Of a stretch of DNA of 64,000 nt, positions 28,706 through 38,186 are shown one piece after another. Made by a program: the position numbers and the translations under genes. Position 1 is the first letter of the stretch; every line of letters starts with the position of its first letter. The notes beneath the pieces are model-generated. The model worked only from the letters and a program-made list of their open reading frames with translations, had not been told where the DNA came from and searched no databases. The stretch spans positions 1,426,001-1,490,000 of the forward strand of contig NZ_CP019706.1 of the NCBI RefSeq assembly GCF_002101395.1. Direction: 5' to 3'. This stretch comes from Pantoea alhagi. GTDB taxonomy: Bacteria > Pseudomonadota > Gammaproteobacteria > Enterobacterales > Enterobacteriaceae.

Positions 28706-29710
28706 TTAACTCACTTTCTGCTGCTCATCCTGATCCACGGCGAAGCAGGCAATCTGCTGATCGCCATACTGCTTCAACTGCGGCTGTAACTGGACGCAGG
28801 TGCCGAAGCGACGACGACAGCGCGCGTTAAAAGCGCAGCCGGGCGGCGGGCTCAGCGGGCTGGGCAGCTCGCCGGTCAGCTTGATACGTTCGCGGCGGTC
28901 GTCCGGGTTCAGACGCGGCGTCGCGGAAAGCAGCGCCTGCGTATAAGGATGACGCGGATTGGCGAAAATTGCCTCTTTGGTGCCTTTCTCCACGCAGCGA
29001 CCCAGATACATCACCATCACCTCATCGGCAATATGCTCCACTACCGATAAATCATGCGAAATAAAGACGTAAGAGAGCCCCATCTCCTGCTGCAAATCCA
29101 TCATCAGGTTCAGCACCTGCGCGCGTACCGAGACATCCAGCGCCGAGACCGGCTCGTCGGCGATCAGCACATCGGGATCCAGCATCAGGCCGCGCGCAAT
29201 GGCGATACGCTGACGCTGTCCGCCGGAAAACATATGCGGATAGCGGTCATAATGTTCGGTCTTCAGCCCCACCTTGGCCATCATTTCCAGCGTTTTTTCC
29301 CGGCGTTCCGCTTTGCTGAGCGATGTATTGATCAGCAGCGGCTCTTCCAGTATCTGGCTCACTTTTTTACGCGGGTTTAGTGAGCCGTACGGGTTTTGAA
29401 ACACAATCTGGATTTTTTGCCGACGCAGCGATTGCGCCTGCGGATCGTGCTTCAGCAGATCCTGACCGTGCCAGAACAGCTGCCCTTCGGTAGGCGTTTC
29501 AATCATTGTCAGCAGGCGGCCCAGGGTGGATTTGCCACAGCCTGACTCGCCCACCACCGCCAGCGTTTTCCCGCGTTCAAGGTTAAAGGAAACGCCGTCC
29601 AGCGCTTTCACCAGCCGTGGCTCGCCGAACAGACCCTTCTTCACCGGATAGTGCTTTTTCAGGTCGATAGCCTGCAGCAGATATTGCTGCTCTTGAGTTT
29701 CAGGACGCAT
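28706..29710 (-). CDS. dppF: Dipeptide ABC transporter ATPase DppF
   Basis: This is one of the two nucleotide-binding subunits of the dipeptide importer. Walker [13 protein letters not shown] signature [17 protein letters not shown], Walker [16 protein letters not shown], the H-loop ISHDLSVV and the C-terminal oligopeptide-transporter Fe-S-type cysteine motif ([15 protein letters not shown]) are present. I start at ATG 29710, 8 nt after GGGAG, giving 334 residues as in E. coli; longer in-frame starts lie inside dppD and have no Shine-Dalgarno. The 11-nt overlap with the dppD end indicates coupling. Confidence 0.96.
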   Translation of the reverse strand: MRPETQEQQYLLQAIDLKKHYPVKKGLFGEPRLVKALDGVSFNLERGKTLAVVGESGCGKSTLGRLLTMIETPTEGQLFWHGQDLLKHDPQAQSLRRQKIQIVFQNPYGSLNPRKKVSQILEEPLLINTSLSKAERREKTLEMMAKVGLKTEHYDRYPHMFSGGQRQRIAIARGLMLDPDVLIADEPVSALDVSVRAQVLNLMMDLQQEMGLSYVFISHDLSVVEHIADEVMVMYLGRCVEKGTKEAIFANPRHPYTQALLSATPRLNPDDRRERIKLTGELPSPLSPPPGCAFNARCRRRFGTCVQLQPQLKQYGDQQIACFAVDQDEQQKVS

Positions 29711-30686
29711 AGGTTGGTCTCCCGGCATCATCCAGCGGATAGTGACACTTGGACTGACGCCCCGGAATATCACGCAGTTCAGGTTCTTCCACACGGCAAT
29801 GGTCGGTGGCATAAGGGCAGCGCGGGTTCAGCAGGCAGCCGCTGGGCCGATCGTATTTGCCCGGCACCACGCCCGACAACGAAGCCAGACGTGCTTTATC
29901 GGCCGCAAATTCCGGCAGCGCGCGCAACAGCGCCTGGGTATAAGGATGGCGCGGTGCTTTGAAAATATCGCTCGCCTTGCCCGTTTCCACTACCTGTCCG
30001 GCATACATCACAATAATGTGCTGCGCGGCTTCCGCTACCAGCGCCAGATCGTGCGTAATCAGGATCAGCGCCATGTTCTCCTGCTTTTGCAGCTCCAGCA
30101 GCAGCTCAATAATTTGCGCCTGAATAGTAACGTCAAGCGCGGTCGTCGGCTCATCGGCAATCAGCAGACGTGGCCGACAGGCGATAGCCATAGCGATCAT
30201 CACGCGCTGGCTCATACCACCGGAAAGCTGGTGCGGATAGACGTCCAGCCGCGATTCCGGATCGGGAATACCGACCTGATTCAACAGATCGATAGCGCGT
30301 TGTCGCCGGGTACGACGGTTGCCGCCCTGGTGAACTTTTATCGCTTCCATAATCTGATAGCCGACGGTATAGCACGGGTTCAGGCTGGTCATCGGATCCT
30401 GGAAAATCATCGCCACTTCCGACCCCACCAGCTGACGCCGCTCTTTTTCAGAGATGCGCTTCAGGTCGCGCTGGTTGAATTCCAGCTTATCCGCCATTAC
30501 GCGGCCGGGATAATCGATCAGCCCCATAATCGCCAGCGAGCTGACCGATTTACCGGAGCCGGATTCCCCTACGATACCCACAACCTGGCCCTGTTCGACC
30601 TGGTAACTAATGCGGTCAACCGCACGGAACGGTGCTTTCTCTTCGCCGAAATGCACCGACAGTTTTTCTATATTTAATAACGCCAT
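29700..30686 (-). CDS. dppD: Dipeptide ABC transporter ATPase DppD
   Basis: This is the second ATPase of the Dpp importer. It has Walker [14 protein letters not shown], signature [19 protein letters not shown], Walker [17 protein letters not shown], and the C-terminal substrate-family cysteine region [15 protein letters not shown]. There are 328 residues against 327 in E. coli. It lies between dppC (12-nt gap) and dppF (11-nt overlap). It pairs with DppF as a heterodimer beneath DppBC to power uptake of di- and tripeptides and, in E. coli, haem and 5-aminolevulinate. Confidence 0.96.
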   Translation of the reverse strand: MALLNIEKLSVHFGEEKAPFRAVDRISYQVEQGQVVGIVGESGSGKSVSSLAIMGLIDYPGRVMADKLEFNQRDLKRISEKERRQLVGSEVAMIFQDPMTSLNPCYTVGYQIMEAIKVHQGGNRRTRRQRAIDLLNQVGIPDPESRLDVYPHQLSGGMSQRVMIAMAIACRPRLLIADEPTTALDVTIQAQIIELLLELQKQENMALILITHDLALVAEAAQHIIVMYAGQVVETGKASDIFKAPRHPYTQALLRALPEFAADKARLASLSGVVPGKYDRPSGCLLNPRCPYATDHCRVEEPELRDIPGRQSKCHYPLDDAGRPTYAS

Positions 30687-30698
30687 CTCGGTGCCTCT

Positions 30699-31601
30699 TT
30701 ACTGCTTGAGTTTCGGGTCGAGCGCATCACGCAAGCCATCGCCCATCAGGTTAAATGCCAGTACCGTCAGCAGGATCACCAGTCCAGGAAAGGTGACCAC
30801 CCACCAGGCACTCTGCGCATATTGCAGAACGTCGGAGAGCATGGTGCCCCACTCCGGCGTCGGCGGCTGCGCACCCATACCGAGAAAGCCCAGCGCGGCC
30901 ATATCCAGAATCGCATTGGAGAAGCCCAGCGACGCCTGCACAATCAGCGGTGCCAGGCAGTTAGGCAGAATGTTAATGAACATCTGGCGAATGGCACCGG
31001 CCCCGGCTACGCGGGAAGCGGTCACATAATCGCGGTTGATTTCTACCAGCACCGCAGCGCGGGTCAGACGAATATAGTGCGGCAGCGCAACAAAGGTCAG
31101 CGCCAGCGAAGCGTTAACAATCGACGGGCCGAAAATCGCCACCAACACCAGCGCCAACAGCAGGCTTGGCAGCGCCAGCATAATATCGACCAGACGCATA
31201 ATGGTGGCATCCACCGCTCCGCCAACGTAGCCCGCCAGCAGACCGAGGATCACCCCAAGGATCAGCGACAGCAGCACCACCAGGCAGCCCACCAGCAGCG
31301 ACAGCCGCGCGCCGTACATCAGGCGCGACAGGACATCGCGGCCCACGTCATCAGTACCGAGAATGTATTGCCAGCTGCCGCCCTCCTGCCATACCGGCGG
31401 ATGCAACAGCGCATCGCGGAACTGCTCAGCCGGACCGTGCGGCGCCAGCAGATCGGCGAAAATCGCCAGCGTCACCATAATCACGATATAGACCAGACCG
31501 ACAACCGCGCCCTTATTACGTTTAAAATAGTGCCAGAACTCCTGTAAAGGGGTCATCGGCACGGGTGCAGCGCTGACGCCGCCCGGATTAATAACAGACA
31601 T
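30699..31601 (-). CDS. dppC: Dipeptide ABC transporter permease DppC
   Basis: This 300-residue inner-membrane permease has about six helices. The binding-protein-dependent transport motif (EAA loop) reads RVAGAGAIRQMFINILPNCL, and the N-terminal PLQEFWHYFKRNKGAVVG matches E. coli DppC. It follows dppB by 9 nt and forms the DppBC channel. Confidence 0.96.
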   Translation of the reverse strand: MSVINPGGVSAAPVPMTPLQEFWHYFKRNKGAVVGLVYIVIMVTLAIFADLLAPHGPAEQFRDALLHPPVWQEGGSWQYILGTDDVGRDVLSRLMYGARLSLLVGCLVVLLSLILGVILGLLAGYVGGAVDATIMRLVDIMLALPSLLLALVLVAIFGPSIVNASLALTFVALPHYIRLTRAAVLVEINRDYVTASRVAGAGAIRQMFINILPNCLAPLIVQASLGFSNAILDMAALGFLGMGAQPPTPEWGTMLSDVLQYAQSAWWVVTFPGLVILLTVLAFNLMGDGLRDALDPKLKQ

Positions 31602-31610
31602 AGCGCCCCC

Positions 31611-32630
31611 TTATTTTTTATGTCGAATGCGCGGATTCACCACGCCATAAAGCAGATCAACCAGCAGGTTAACCAGAATAATCAGCGTGGCGACCATCAG
31701 TACGCCGCCCTGAACCACCGGATAATCGCGGCGCTGTAAGGCCTCAATTAGCCAGCGTCCCAGGCCCGGCCAGGAGAAGATAGTCTCGGTCAGGATCGCG
31801 CCCGCCAGCAGCGTACCGATTTGCAGACCGATAACGGTAACCACCGGCAGCATTGCGTTGCGCAGCGCGTGGACAATAATTACCCGCATCCGCGTCAGCC
31901 CTTTGGCGCGGGCGGTACGAATATAATCTTCGCCCAGCACTTCCAGCATTGATGAGCGAGTCATGCGTACAATCACTGCCAGCGGGATAGTGCCCAGCAC
32001 GATAGCGGGCAGGATCATATGCATTACCGCGTCATGGAAATCGCCCGGCTCGCCCCAAATCAACGTATCGATCAGAACAAAGCCGGTCAGCGGCTGCGTA
32101 TCATCCAGGAACACCGCATCGCCTAATCGTCCTGATACCGGCGTCAGGTCAAGCTGCACCGAGACCAGCATAATCAGCATGATGCCCCACCAAAAAATCG
32201 GCATCGAATAGCCGGTCAGCGAGATGCCGACAGCGGTATGGTCGAATATGGAGCCGCGTTTTACCGCTGCCAGCACGCCAACCGGGATACCGATAGCGAC
32301 GGCAAACAGCATGGCGCAAATGCCCAGCTCCAGCGTAGCCTTGAAGCGCGGCACAAATTCATCCCATACCGGCGTACGGCTTTTCAGGGAGATGCCAAGG
32401 TCGCCGTGCAGCACGCCGTTAATGTAGGTGAGATATTGTTTCCACAGTGGCTGATCCAGCCCCAGTTGGGCCATAAGCTGTGCGTGACGTTCAGGGGAGA
32501 TCCCGCGTTCGCCGGCCATGATCAGTACCGGATCGCCGGGGATCAGGTGTACAAAAGCGAACGTTAACAAGGTAATACCGATAAACGTTGGGATCACCAG
32601 ACCCAAACGTCGGAATATGAACTGCAGCAT
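31611..32630 (-). CDS. dppB: Dipeptide ABC transporter permease DppB
   Basis: This 339-residue inner-membrane permease is the same length as E. coli DppB. It has the typical N-terminal MLQFIFRRLGLVIPTFIGIT and the EAA-type loop (TARAKGLTRMRVIIVHALRN). It partners DppC. A 235-nt gap with a strong hairpin separates it from dppA, so the permease and ATPase genes are probably expressed below the level of the binding protein. Confidence 0.96.
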   Translation of the reverse strand: MLQFIFRRLGLVIPTFIGITLLTFAFVHLIPGDPVLIMAGERGISPERHAQLMAQLGLDQPLWKQYLTYINGVLHGDLGISLKSRTPVWDEFVPRFKATLELGICAMLFAVAIGIPVGVLAAVKRGSIFDHTAVGISLTGYSMPIFWWGIMLIMLVSVQLDLTPVSGRLGDAVFLDDTQPLTGFVLIDTLIWGEPGDFHDAVMHMILPAIVLGTIPLAVIVRMTRSSMLEVLGEDYIRTARAKGLTRMRVIIVHALRNAMLPVVTVIGLQIGTLLAGAILTETIFSWPGLGRWLIEALQRRDYPVVQGGVLMVATLIILVNLLVDLLYGVVNPRIRHKK

Positions 32631-32812
32631 AATCCGGTTTCTCTATTTTTATCCCACCGCTCAGGGCGGGTTTTTGCTCACATCCTGCGCTGGCGTGAAG
32701 CCAGCCGCGACGCAATACATTGCGCCTTAGCCAGTTTTTTCGTCCGGGAAAGGGGATGAAAACGCTTCAGCCCGCAGACATCGCCGTCGGGCCATCGCTA
32801 CCTGTAAAATCA

Positions 32813-32856
32813 CCGGCAGCGACAGCAATGTAATTTATCGGGCCAGACGCTGCCGG
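32813..32856 (-). terminator. dppA-dppB intercistronic hairpin (partial terminator or mRNA stabiliser)
   Basis: CCGGCAGCG / CGCTGCCGG, a perfect 9-bp stem enclosing 26 nt, lies just after the dppA stop with no T run. Such hairpins commonly protect the upstream binding-protein message and reduce read-through. Confidence 0.6.
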
Positions 32857-32865
32857 CCCGGTAGA

Positions 32866-34476
32866 TTATTCAGCGATATCGACGTTTACGAAGTAGTGGC
32901 CGCCCAGTGGATCCACCACATAGTTGGACACTTTTTTACTTACCGGCTCATAGACCGTGGAGTGGGCGATAATCAGCGCAGGCGCCTGATCGTGCATTAC
33001 CACCTGAGCCTGCTTGTAAAGCTGAATACGCTTTTCATGATCGTCCGTGGCGCGGGCTGGCTGAATCAGGTCCTCAAACGACTTATCGCACCAGCGCGAG
33101 TAGTTAGAACCATCTTTTGCCGCAGCGCAGCTGAACAGCGTAGCGAAGAAGTTATCTGGATCCCCGTTGTCGCCGGTCCAGCCCATCATCACCGTCTGGT
33201 GCTCACCATCTTTGGCGCGCTTCAGATATTCGCCCCACTCATAGGTAACGATTTTGGCTTTCACGCCGATTTTCGCCCAGTCGGACTGGATCATTTCGGC
33301 CATACGGCGCGCGTTCGGGTTGTAAGGACGCTGTACCGGCATCGCCCACAGGTCGATAGCGAAACCATCGGCCATGCCTGCTTCTTTCAGCAGCGCTTTG
33401 GCTTTAACCGGATCGTAGGAGTAATCCTGCACCGCATCGTTATAGCCCCACATGGTTGGCGGGATCAGGTTTTTCGCTGGCTGACCGGCACCCTGATAAA
33501 CGGCCTCAATGATTGCGTTTTTGTTTACCGCCATGGTCAACGCCTGACGCACTTTTAGGTTATCCAGCGGCTTTTTCTCAACGTTAAACGAGAGATAGCC
33601 GACGTTCAGACCTGGCTGCTCCATCAGGTTGATGTTCTTATCCTGCTTCATGCGGGCGATATCCGCCGGGTTCGGGTAAGGCATGACATGGCACTCGCCT
33701 TTTTGCAGCTTGGCGTAGCGCACCGAGGCATCCGGCGTGATAGAGAACACTAAACGATCGATTTTCGGCTTAGTGCCCCAGTATTCGGCGTTGGCTTTGT
33801 ACAGGATGCGTGAATCTTTTTGATACTGCAGCAGCTGGAACGGGCCAGTGCCGACCGGATTGAGGTCAACTTTTTCCGGCGTACCCGCCTGCATCATCTT
33901 GTCAGCATATTCTGCCGAGAGAATAGAGGCGAAATCCATCCCAAGGTCGGCCAGGAACGGGGCTTCCTGACGGGTCAGCGTAAAGCGCACGGTATAGTCA
34001 TCAACCTTCTCAACTTTACTGATCAGGTTGGGCATGTCCATGCCTTCGAAGTATTCGTAGTTACCGCCAGAGACGCCGTGATATTTGTTGTTTTTATCAA
34101 GCTGACGCTCAAAGGTGAATATCACGTCATCCGCATTAAAATCGCGGGTGGGTTTGAAATCTTTAGTGGTGTGCCACTTCACGCCTTTACGCAGGTGGAA
34201 AGTGTAGGTTTTGCCATCTTCGCTAATGTCCCACTTTTCGGCCAGCGCCGGATGCAGCTCGGTAGTACCGATAGTGAACTCCACCAGACGGTTATAAACC
34301 TGGCGGGAGCTGGCATCATAAGTGGTACCGGAGGTGAACAGCTGCGGGTTAAAACCTTCTGGCGATCCTTCTGAACAATAAACCAGAGTCTTTGCCTGAA
34401 CGCTAACGGCAACGGTCATCGCCATCAGGCTCAGGCCGACCTTTAGCACCCCTGATTTAGCCAAGGAAATACTCAT
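32866..34476 (-). CDS. dppA: Periplasmic dipeptide-binding protein DppA
   Basis: DppA is the substrate-binding protein of the Dpp importer; in E. coli it also serves dipeptide chemotaxis and haem uptake. A signal peptide ends near residue 28 (VAVSVQA), followed by KTLVYCSEGSPEGFNPQLF. It is a family 5 solute-binding protein of 536 residues (535 in E. coli), with motifs such as ALAEKWDISEDGKTYTFHLR and LVFSITPDASVRYAKLQKGE. A strong Shine-Dalgarno GGAG lies 7 nt from the ATG. The leader just upstream contains a CA-rich element suited to GcvB repression. It is the first gene of dppABCDF. Confidence 0.97.
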   Translation of the reverse strand: MSISLAKSGVLKVGLSLMAMTVAVSVQAKTLVYCSEGSPEGFNPQLFTSGTTYDASSRQVYNRLVEFTIGTTELHPALAEKWDISEDGKTYTFHLRKGVKWHTTKDFKPTRDFNADDVIFTFERQLDKNNKYHGVSGGNYEYFEGMDMPNLISKVEKVDDYTVRFTLTRQEAPFLADLGMDFASILSAEYADKMMQAGTPEKVDLNPVGTGPFQLLQYQKDSRILYKANAEYWGTKPKIDRLVFSITPDASVRYAKLQKGECHVMPYPNPADIARMKQDKNINLMEQPGLNVGYLSFNVEKKPLDNLKVRQALTMAVNKNAIIEAVYQGAGQPAKNLIPPTMWGYNDAVQDYSYDPVKAKALLKEAGMADGFAIDLWAMPVQRPYNPNARRMAEMIQSDWAKIGVKAKIVTYEWGEYLKRAKDGEHQTVMMGWTGDNGDPDNFFATLFSCAAAKDGSNYSRWCDKSFEDLIQPARATDDHEKRIQLYKQAQVVMHDQAPALIIAHSTVYEPVSKKVSNYVVDPLGGHYFVNVDIAE

Positions 34477-35130
34477 GCTTATGCTCCAATATGTGATGTG
34501 TGTTGTGCGCGTATGCCCGGCCTGTGTTTTTTTTGTGCGGCCGGTGCGAGTTGCCCGAAGGCAACAGGAGATAAGTGATGGCGGGTGGTTCTGATAGCGT
34601 GAAATCTATCAGAAGAATCTGCTTCCCTTACTCCGGTGAAACATCAATTTGTCAACAGAATGAAAGAACGTCAATACAGATATGAGGTATTTACACAGAG
34701 TGTGAGAAACAGCAAGCAAACATAAAAAAAACCTTCTGATAACAAAACCAGTTGGAAAGTTTATTGCCAGGCCGTTTAACCCTATAAACATCGGGTAAAA
34801 AATGCGCAAGCCAGCAGGTTTAACCGCAAAAAAACGATTAAAATTTATCGTTGAACGCTGCATAACTGAACGATTAGCGAGCTGTTCAGTCAAAGAGCTA
34901 GCTAAAAATGCTGCGATATCGGCACAAGAAAACGGCAATATGCAATATTCGGTCATAAGTTATACGTAGAGCGAATTAAGCACAGAAGCCAGATGTGACG
35001 GTGAGCGAAAGGATAAAAGCGCGATTAATGCCAGCTTTCCTGCGCTGATAGAGCCTGAGGGGCAAAAGAGGAAGTTATGGCCTGAGCGAGAGTCATAACT
35101 TTAGATAATAGACGGGGAAATGGCATAAAA
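34477..35130. other. dppA leader and promoter region
   Basis: This long non-coding stretch upstream of dppA holds the GcvB element and two small leader hairpins: CCGGCC / GGCCGG (34517-34544) flanking an A8 run, and GTTGCC-cgaa-GGCAAC (34550-34565). A 115-codon open frame (34609-34956, minus) has no Shine-Dalgarno and no recognisable motif, and I do not call it. A long leader before dppA is also known in E. coli. Confidence 0.55.
34492..34507 (-). promoter_or_regulatory. CA-rich GcvB sRNA target element in the dppA leader
   Basis: On the mRNA strand the leader reads CACAACACACATCACA, ending 4 nt before the Shine-Dalgarno GGAG. GcvB uses its G/U-rich R1 segment to bind such CA-rich leaders, and dppA is an established GcvB target in E. 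coli and Salmonella. Site assignment here is by sequence likeness. Confidence 0.6.
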
Positions 35131-35322
35131 TTATCGGTTATCTAATTCCGGATGATAAAGCATGTTGATTTCATCAATTCGACGCTGATTCATATTAATC
35201 TGGCAACGTGCCTGCGCCTCACCATAAGCATGCGTGTTTTCTTCAGGCGCGGCAATGGTTTCGCAGTAGCTCTTCCTGTAATCCAGCCATAGCCGCTGAC
35301 TGTTGATAAAATTATTGGCCAT
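35131..35322 (-). pseudogene. DUF1311/LprI-like C-terminal fragment
   Basis: The 63-codon open frame encodes QRLWLDYRKSYCETI, then AQARCQINMNQRRIDEINML. This is the pattern W..YR...C....C......R typical of the C-terminal half of DUF1311 (LprI N-terminal-like) periplasmic proteins. Intact members carry a signal peptide and an N-terminal helical region with a further cysteine. Here a TGA lies directly before the ATG, no Shine-Dalgarno is present, and no signal peptide can be found upstream in any frame. I read it as a decayed remnant, although a short translated form cannot be excluded. Confidence 0.5.
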
Positions 35323-35530
35323 TCACTGGGTTGATTGGTGCCGCAGGTTCCAACTGATGTAAACAGGCGATCGGGATGCAGCACCATGGGGTCATGGTAT
35401 TTCCTGCTCATTGAAATCCTTTTTCAAAACACAAAAAGGCGTTATCGCAGAGAGAGGAAACCAGAAACGTGACGGGGAAAAAAGCCGTGGTTTTGAGCCA
35501 GGTCTTATAAAGATCGCTGCCCTGAAACGC

Positions 35531-35557
35531 AAAAACCCCAGTCATTGCTGACTGGGG
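35531..35557 (-). terminator. Rho-independent terminator of proK
   Basis: CCCCAGTCA / TGACTGGGG, a perfect 9-bp stem with a 4-nt loop and a T5 tail on the minus strand, lies directly downstream of tRNA-Pro. Confidence 0.93.
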
Positions 35558-35566
35558 CTGGGAATT

Positions 35567-35643
35567 TGGTCGGCGAGAGAGGATTTGAACCTCCGACCCA
35601 CACGTCCCGAACGTGTTGCGCTACCAGGCTGCGCTACTCGCCG
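35567..35643 (-). tRNA. proK: tRNA-Pro (anticodon CGG)
   Basis: This is a 77-nt cloverleaf on the minus strand. The acceptor stem is CGGCGAG / CTCGCCG with discriminator A and encoded CCA. The D-loop is AGCCTGGTAGC, the anticodon stem-loop CACGTTCGGGACGTG has CGG in the loop, and the T-arm is GGAGGTTCAAATCCTC. It sits between dpp and eptB as proK does in E. coli. It reads CCG proline codons. Confidence 0.97.
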
Positions 35644-35686
35644 ATGGGGGCGCATCTTACTGAGGTCACCGTCAGGCGTCAATGAC

Positions 35687-35719
35687 TTTTTCATGCAGCG
35701 CGCATCAACTGCATGAAAA
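35687..35719. terminator. Inverted repeat between eptB and proK
   Basis: TTTTCATGCAG / CTGCATGAAAA, an 11-bp perfect stem with a 10-nt loop, lies about 30 nt downstream of eptB. It is a probable terminator for eptB without a long T run. Confidence 0.5.
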
Positions 35720-35750
35720 GCATTCACTCAGGCGGGGTGCGCCCTGCGGG

Positions 35751-37442
35751 TTAACTTTTGCTGCTCGTTACGTTCGCAGGAGCCTGACACCAGTTATTTG
35801 CCGCCTTGATCCCGCCATCCGGCGAGGTATAACCCAGACAGCCAAGAATGGTATCGAAGAACTCAACGTGACGATGGGTTTTCCCAATGCGCTGCTGTGC
35901 CTGCAACCGTTCAAAAGCCTGCTTGTTGTGCGCATCCGCCAGATATTTATCGGAGGCCCAGACAATCATTGGCACGCGGAACTGCTCCGGCGGCGCCATC
36001 TCGCGCGGCGTACCGTGCAGATGCATATTGTCGCTAATAGACTCCCCGTGATCGGAAGCGTAAAACACAATCGCTTTCTTATCACGCAGCTGATCATAAA
36101 CGCTGTCCAGCACGGTATCGGTATAGAGCACGGAATTATCAAAGGCGTTAATCAGCTGGGCTTTGCTGCACTCTTCGTCCACGCCCATACACTCTGGCGT
36201 ATAGCGCGCGTAGCTACGCGGATAACGCTGCGAATAGAGATAGTGCGAACCTTTGGTATGCAGCACCACCAGATGTTTGCCGTTGGGATGACGATCGAGC
36301 GAGGCTTTCAGTTCCGGGATCAGCAGCATATCGTCCACTGCCTTGCCCTGGTTACGCGGTTCTGAGCCAATCTGCTCGCGAAAAGCGAAATTATCGGCAT
36401 GGGTATTATCGTAAAACCAGACCTCACTCTGCATGGCGAACAGCTCTGAACTGAAGCCCAGCGATTTCAATACGGCGAAGATATTCTCTTCTTTCAGCGT
36501 CCGGCCAGGGTTATCCATGGTGCCGCCTTCACGAACAAACATGCAGCGCAGCGAGAGCTTGGTGGCGGTATCGCAGGACTCACCGCGAAAGGCCACCAGA
36601 TTTTTTTCATGGGAAAGCTTAGGGGTGGTGTCGCGCTCATAGCCCAGCAGCCCCATATGATCCCAGCGGGTGGTTTCGCCAATCACAAACACCACGTAAG
36701 TATCATCAATACCGGGCGGGGCAACGTAGGTGAATTTTTTCGCCGGATCGAGCAGCTCTTGCCCGTCAACGGTTTCGTCGATACGTGTCCAGGCAAACAG
36801 ACCCAGCGCCGACAGCCAGTTAGAGGGTAAATAAGAGTGCGCCACTACGCCGCCATAGCTGGGCAGATCGATGTTAGTGATCTCTTCGTTGGCTTTTTGC
36901 AGCTTGTCAAAATAGCGAATCGGCAGCCAGACCAGCGCGACCGCCAGCAGCATCACCGCTATCGGCCTGATCCGCTGGCCGGGCGTTTTAAGCTGTTCGA
37001 TTAATGTCAGGCGCAGCCGGTTACGCCAGATCATCAGCAGCGGTAACGCGCTGAGCAGCACCATCCACAGAACAAACTGATAGCCCACCACTTCTTTAGA
37101 GAGATCGGTATCGGTAGTCATCACCGAAGCGATGATACCGTAGCCAATCACCACATTAAAAAAGGCCATATAGTAACCGGCGGCCACGGAAATCAGCACC
37201 AGCATGGTAGCCAGAATACGGTAAAAAAGTTTTCCGCCCAGCGACAGCAAACGCATCAGGAAGAAAGTGAGCAGAACGATAGCAACCACTTCTGCCACCG
37301 CTGACAGCCAGTCAGAAAAAGTAGACTTGCTGAGAAAAGGATCAAACCGACGATAAAATATGGGGAGATTCAGTAAAATACCAATGTAGAGTGACAGCAA
37401 AAGAGAGAGTTTTTGCTGAGTAAGTGATTTTATGTAATTCAT
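35751..37442 (-). CDS. eptB: Kdo phosphoethanolamine transferase EptB
   Basis: This inner-membrane enzyme adds phosphoethanolamine to the outer Kdo of lipopolysaccharide. Five N-terminal helices (to about residue 190) are followed by a periplasmic sulfatase-like domain. The likely catalytic Thr is in GESCDTATKLSLRCMF, and metal ligands are in VFVIGETTRWDHMGLLGY and ASDHGESISDNMHLHGTP. Its 563 residues equal E. coli EptB (YhjW). It lies next to proK as in E. coli. Regulation there involves sigma-E and the sRNA MgrR; I did not find a distinctive site here. It is the second phosphoethanolamine transferase in the window, after BcsG. Confidence 0.95.
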   Translation of the reverse strand: MNYIKSLTQQKLSLLLSLYIGILLNLPIFYRRFDPFLSKSTFSDWLSAVAEVVAIVLLTFFLMRLLSLGGKLFYRILATMLVLISVAAGYYMAFFNVVIGYGIIASVMTTDTDLSKEVVGYQFVLWMVLLSALPLLMIWRNRLRLTLIEQLKTPGQRIRPIAVMLLAVALVWLPIRYFDKLQKANEEITNIDLPSYGGVVAHSYLPSNWLSALGLFAWTRIDETVDGQELLDPAKKFTYVAPPGIDDTYVVFVIGETTRWDHMGLLGYERDTTPKLSHEKNLVAFRGESCDTATKLSLRCMFVREGGTMDNPGRTLKEENIFAVLKSLGFSSELFAMQSEVWFYDNTHADNFAFREQIGSEPRNQGKAVDDMLLIPELKASLDRHPNGKHLVVLHTKGSHYLYSQRYPRSYARYTPECMGVDEECSKAQLINAFDNSVLYTDTVLDSVYDQLRDKKAIVFYASDHGESISDNMHLHGTPREMAPPEQFRVPMIVWASDKYLADAHNKQAFERLQAQQRIGKTHRHVEFFDTILGCLGYTSPDGGIKAANNWCQAPANVTSSKS

Positions 37443-37683
37443 TCGACCTTCTATATTCCCGGCGTAACAGTTACTTTACGAGCATTCTTCAGACCGCTTC
37501 GTTGCGCCAGAGTTCTTACCGGTAATCGCAATATTCATTCTGTGTGATGAACAAGAGGATTCTGAACGGAAAAAGGAACCTTTTCCGGTGAAGCGCTGCC
37601 AGTTAACCACAATTAGCCGACAGGATCAGCGAAATTTCGCCATCGTAACGAGAAAGCACACCCTTAACAGGCGGGAATTGATG

Positions 37684-37721
37684 GCAAATAAAAGAGCGAA
37701 CGCGCAAAAAGAGGCGTTCGC
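37684..37721 (-). terminator. Terminator of ohr
   Basis: GCGAACGC / GCGTTCGC, a perfect 8-bp stem with a 10-nt loop, is followed on the minus strand by TCTTTTATTT, 10 nt after the ohr stop. Confidence 0.85.
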
Positions 37722-37730
37722 CAGGCTGTA

Positions 37731-38159
37731 TTAGTTGATGATATTCAGGGTGACGTCGATGTTATTGCGGGTTGCATTCGAGTAAGGGCAAACGATATGC
37801 GCGGCGTCCACCAGCTTTTTCGCTTCTGCCTGATCCATACCCGGCAGATTGATATTCAGCGTGACTTCTATACCAAAACCGGTTGGCAACGGGCCAATCC
37901 CCACTTCGCCTTCGATAAAAGCCTCTTTCGGCATAGTGATTTTATCGCGCGCGGCCACGAACTTCATCGCGCCGAGGAAACAGGCGGAGTAACCTGCCGC
38001 AAACAGCTGTTCCGGGTTAGTCGCTTCGCCGCCTGCGCCGCCCATCTCTTTGGGGACGCCCAGTTTTACGTCCAGCACGCCATCAGAAGAGGTAGCGCGA
38101 CCGTCACGTCCGCCCGTTGCCTTTGCTTTTGCCTGATAAACGACTTTTTCTAATGACAT
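37731..38159 (-). CDS. ohr: Organic hydroperoxide reductase Ohr
   Basis: Ohr is an OsmC-superfamily thiol peroxidase that reduces organic and fatty-acid hydroperoxides using lipoylated proteins as reductant. There are 142 residues. The catalytic pair is Cys60 (AAGYSACFLGAM) and Cys124 (HIVCPYSNATR), with the supporting Arg18 (GGRDGRA) and Glu50 (NPEQLF) in place. The start is preceded by AGGGG. It is co-oriented with and 113 nt downstream of ohrR, the MarR-type sensor. The gap carries an A+T palindrome that could be the operator. E. coli K-12 lacks an Ohr of this type, having only OsmC and YhfA. Confidence 0.93.
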   Translation of the reverse strand: MSLEKVVYQAKAKATGGRDGRATSSDGVLDVKLGVPKEMGGAGGEATNPEQLFAAGYSACFLGAMKFVAARDKITMPKEAFIEGEVGIGPLPTGFGIEVTLNINLPGMDQAEAKKLVDAAHIVCPYSNATRNNIDVTLNIIN

Positions 38160-38186
38160 AGATAACCCCTTGGTTGGTTTATTCGC

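Noticed and set aside
29742..30677. 311-codon plus-strand open frame opposite dppD
   Set aside because: It is antisense to dppD, whose ATPase motifs are intact.
32653..32675. Plus-strand terminator-like sequence between dppB and dppA
   Set aside because: Only a 4-bp stem (CCGC/GCGG) precedes the T5 run and no plus-strand gene lies upstream, so it is probably fortuitous.
34609..34956. 115-codon minus-strand open frame upstream of dppA
   Set aside because: It has no ribosome-binding site and no motif, and occupies the expected long dppA leader/promoter.
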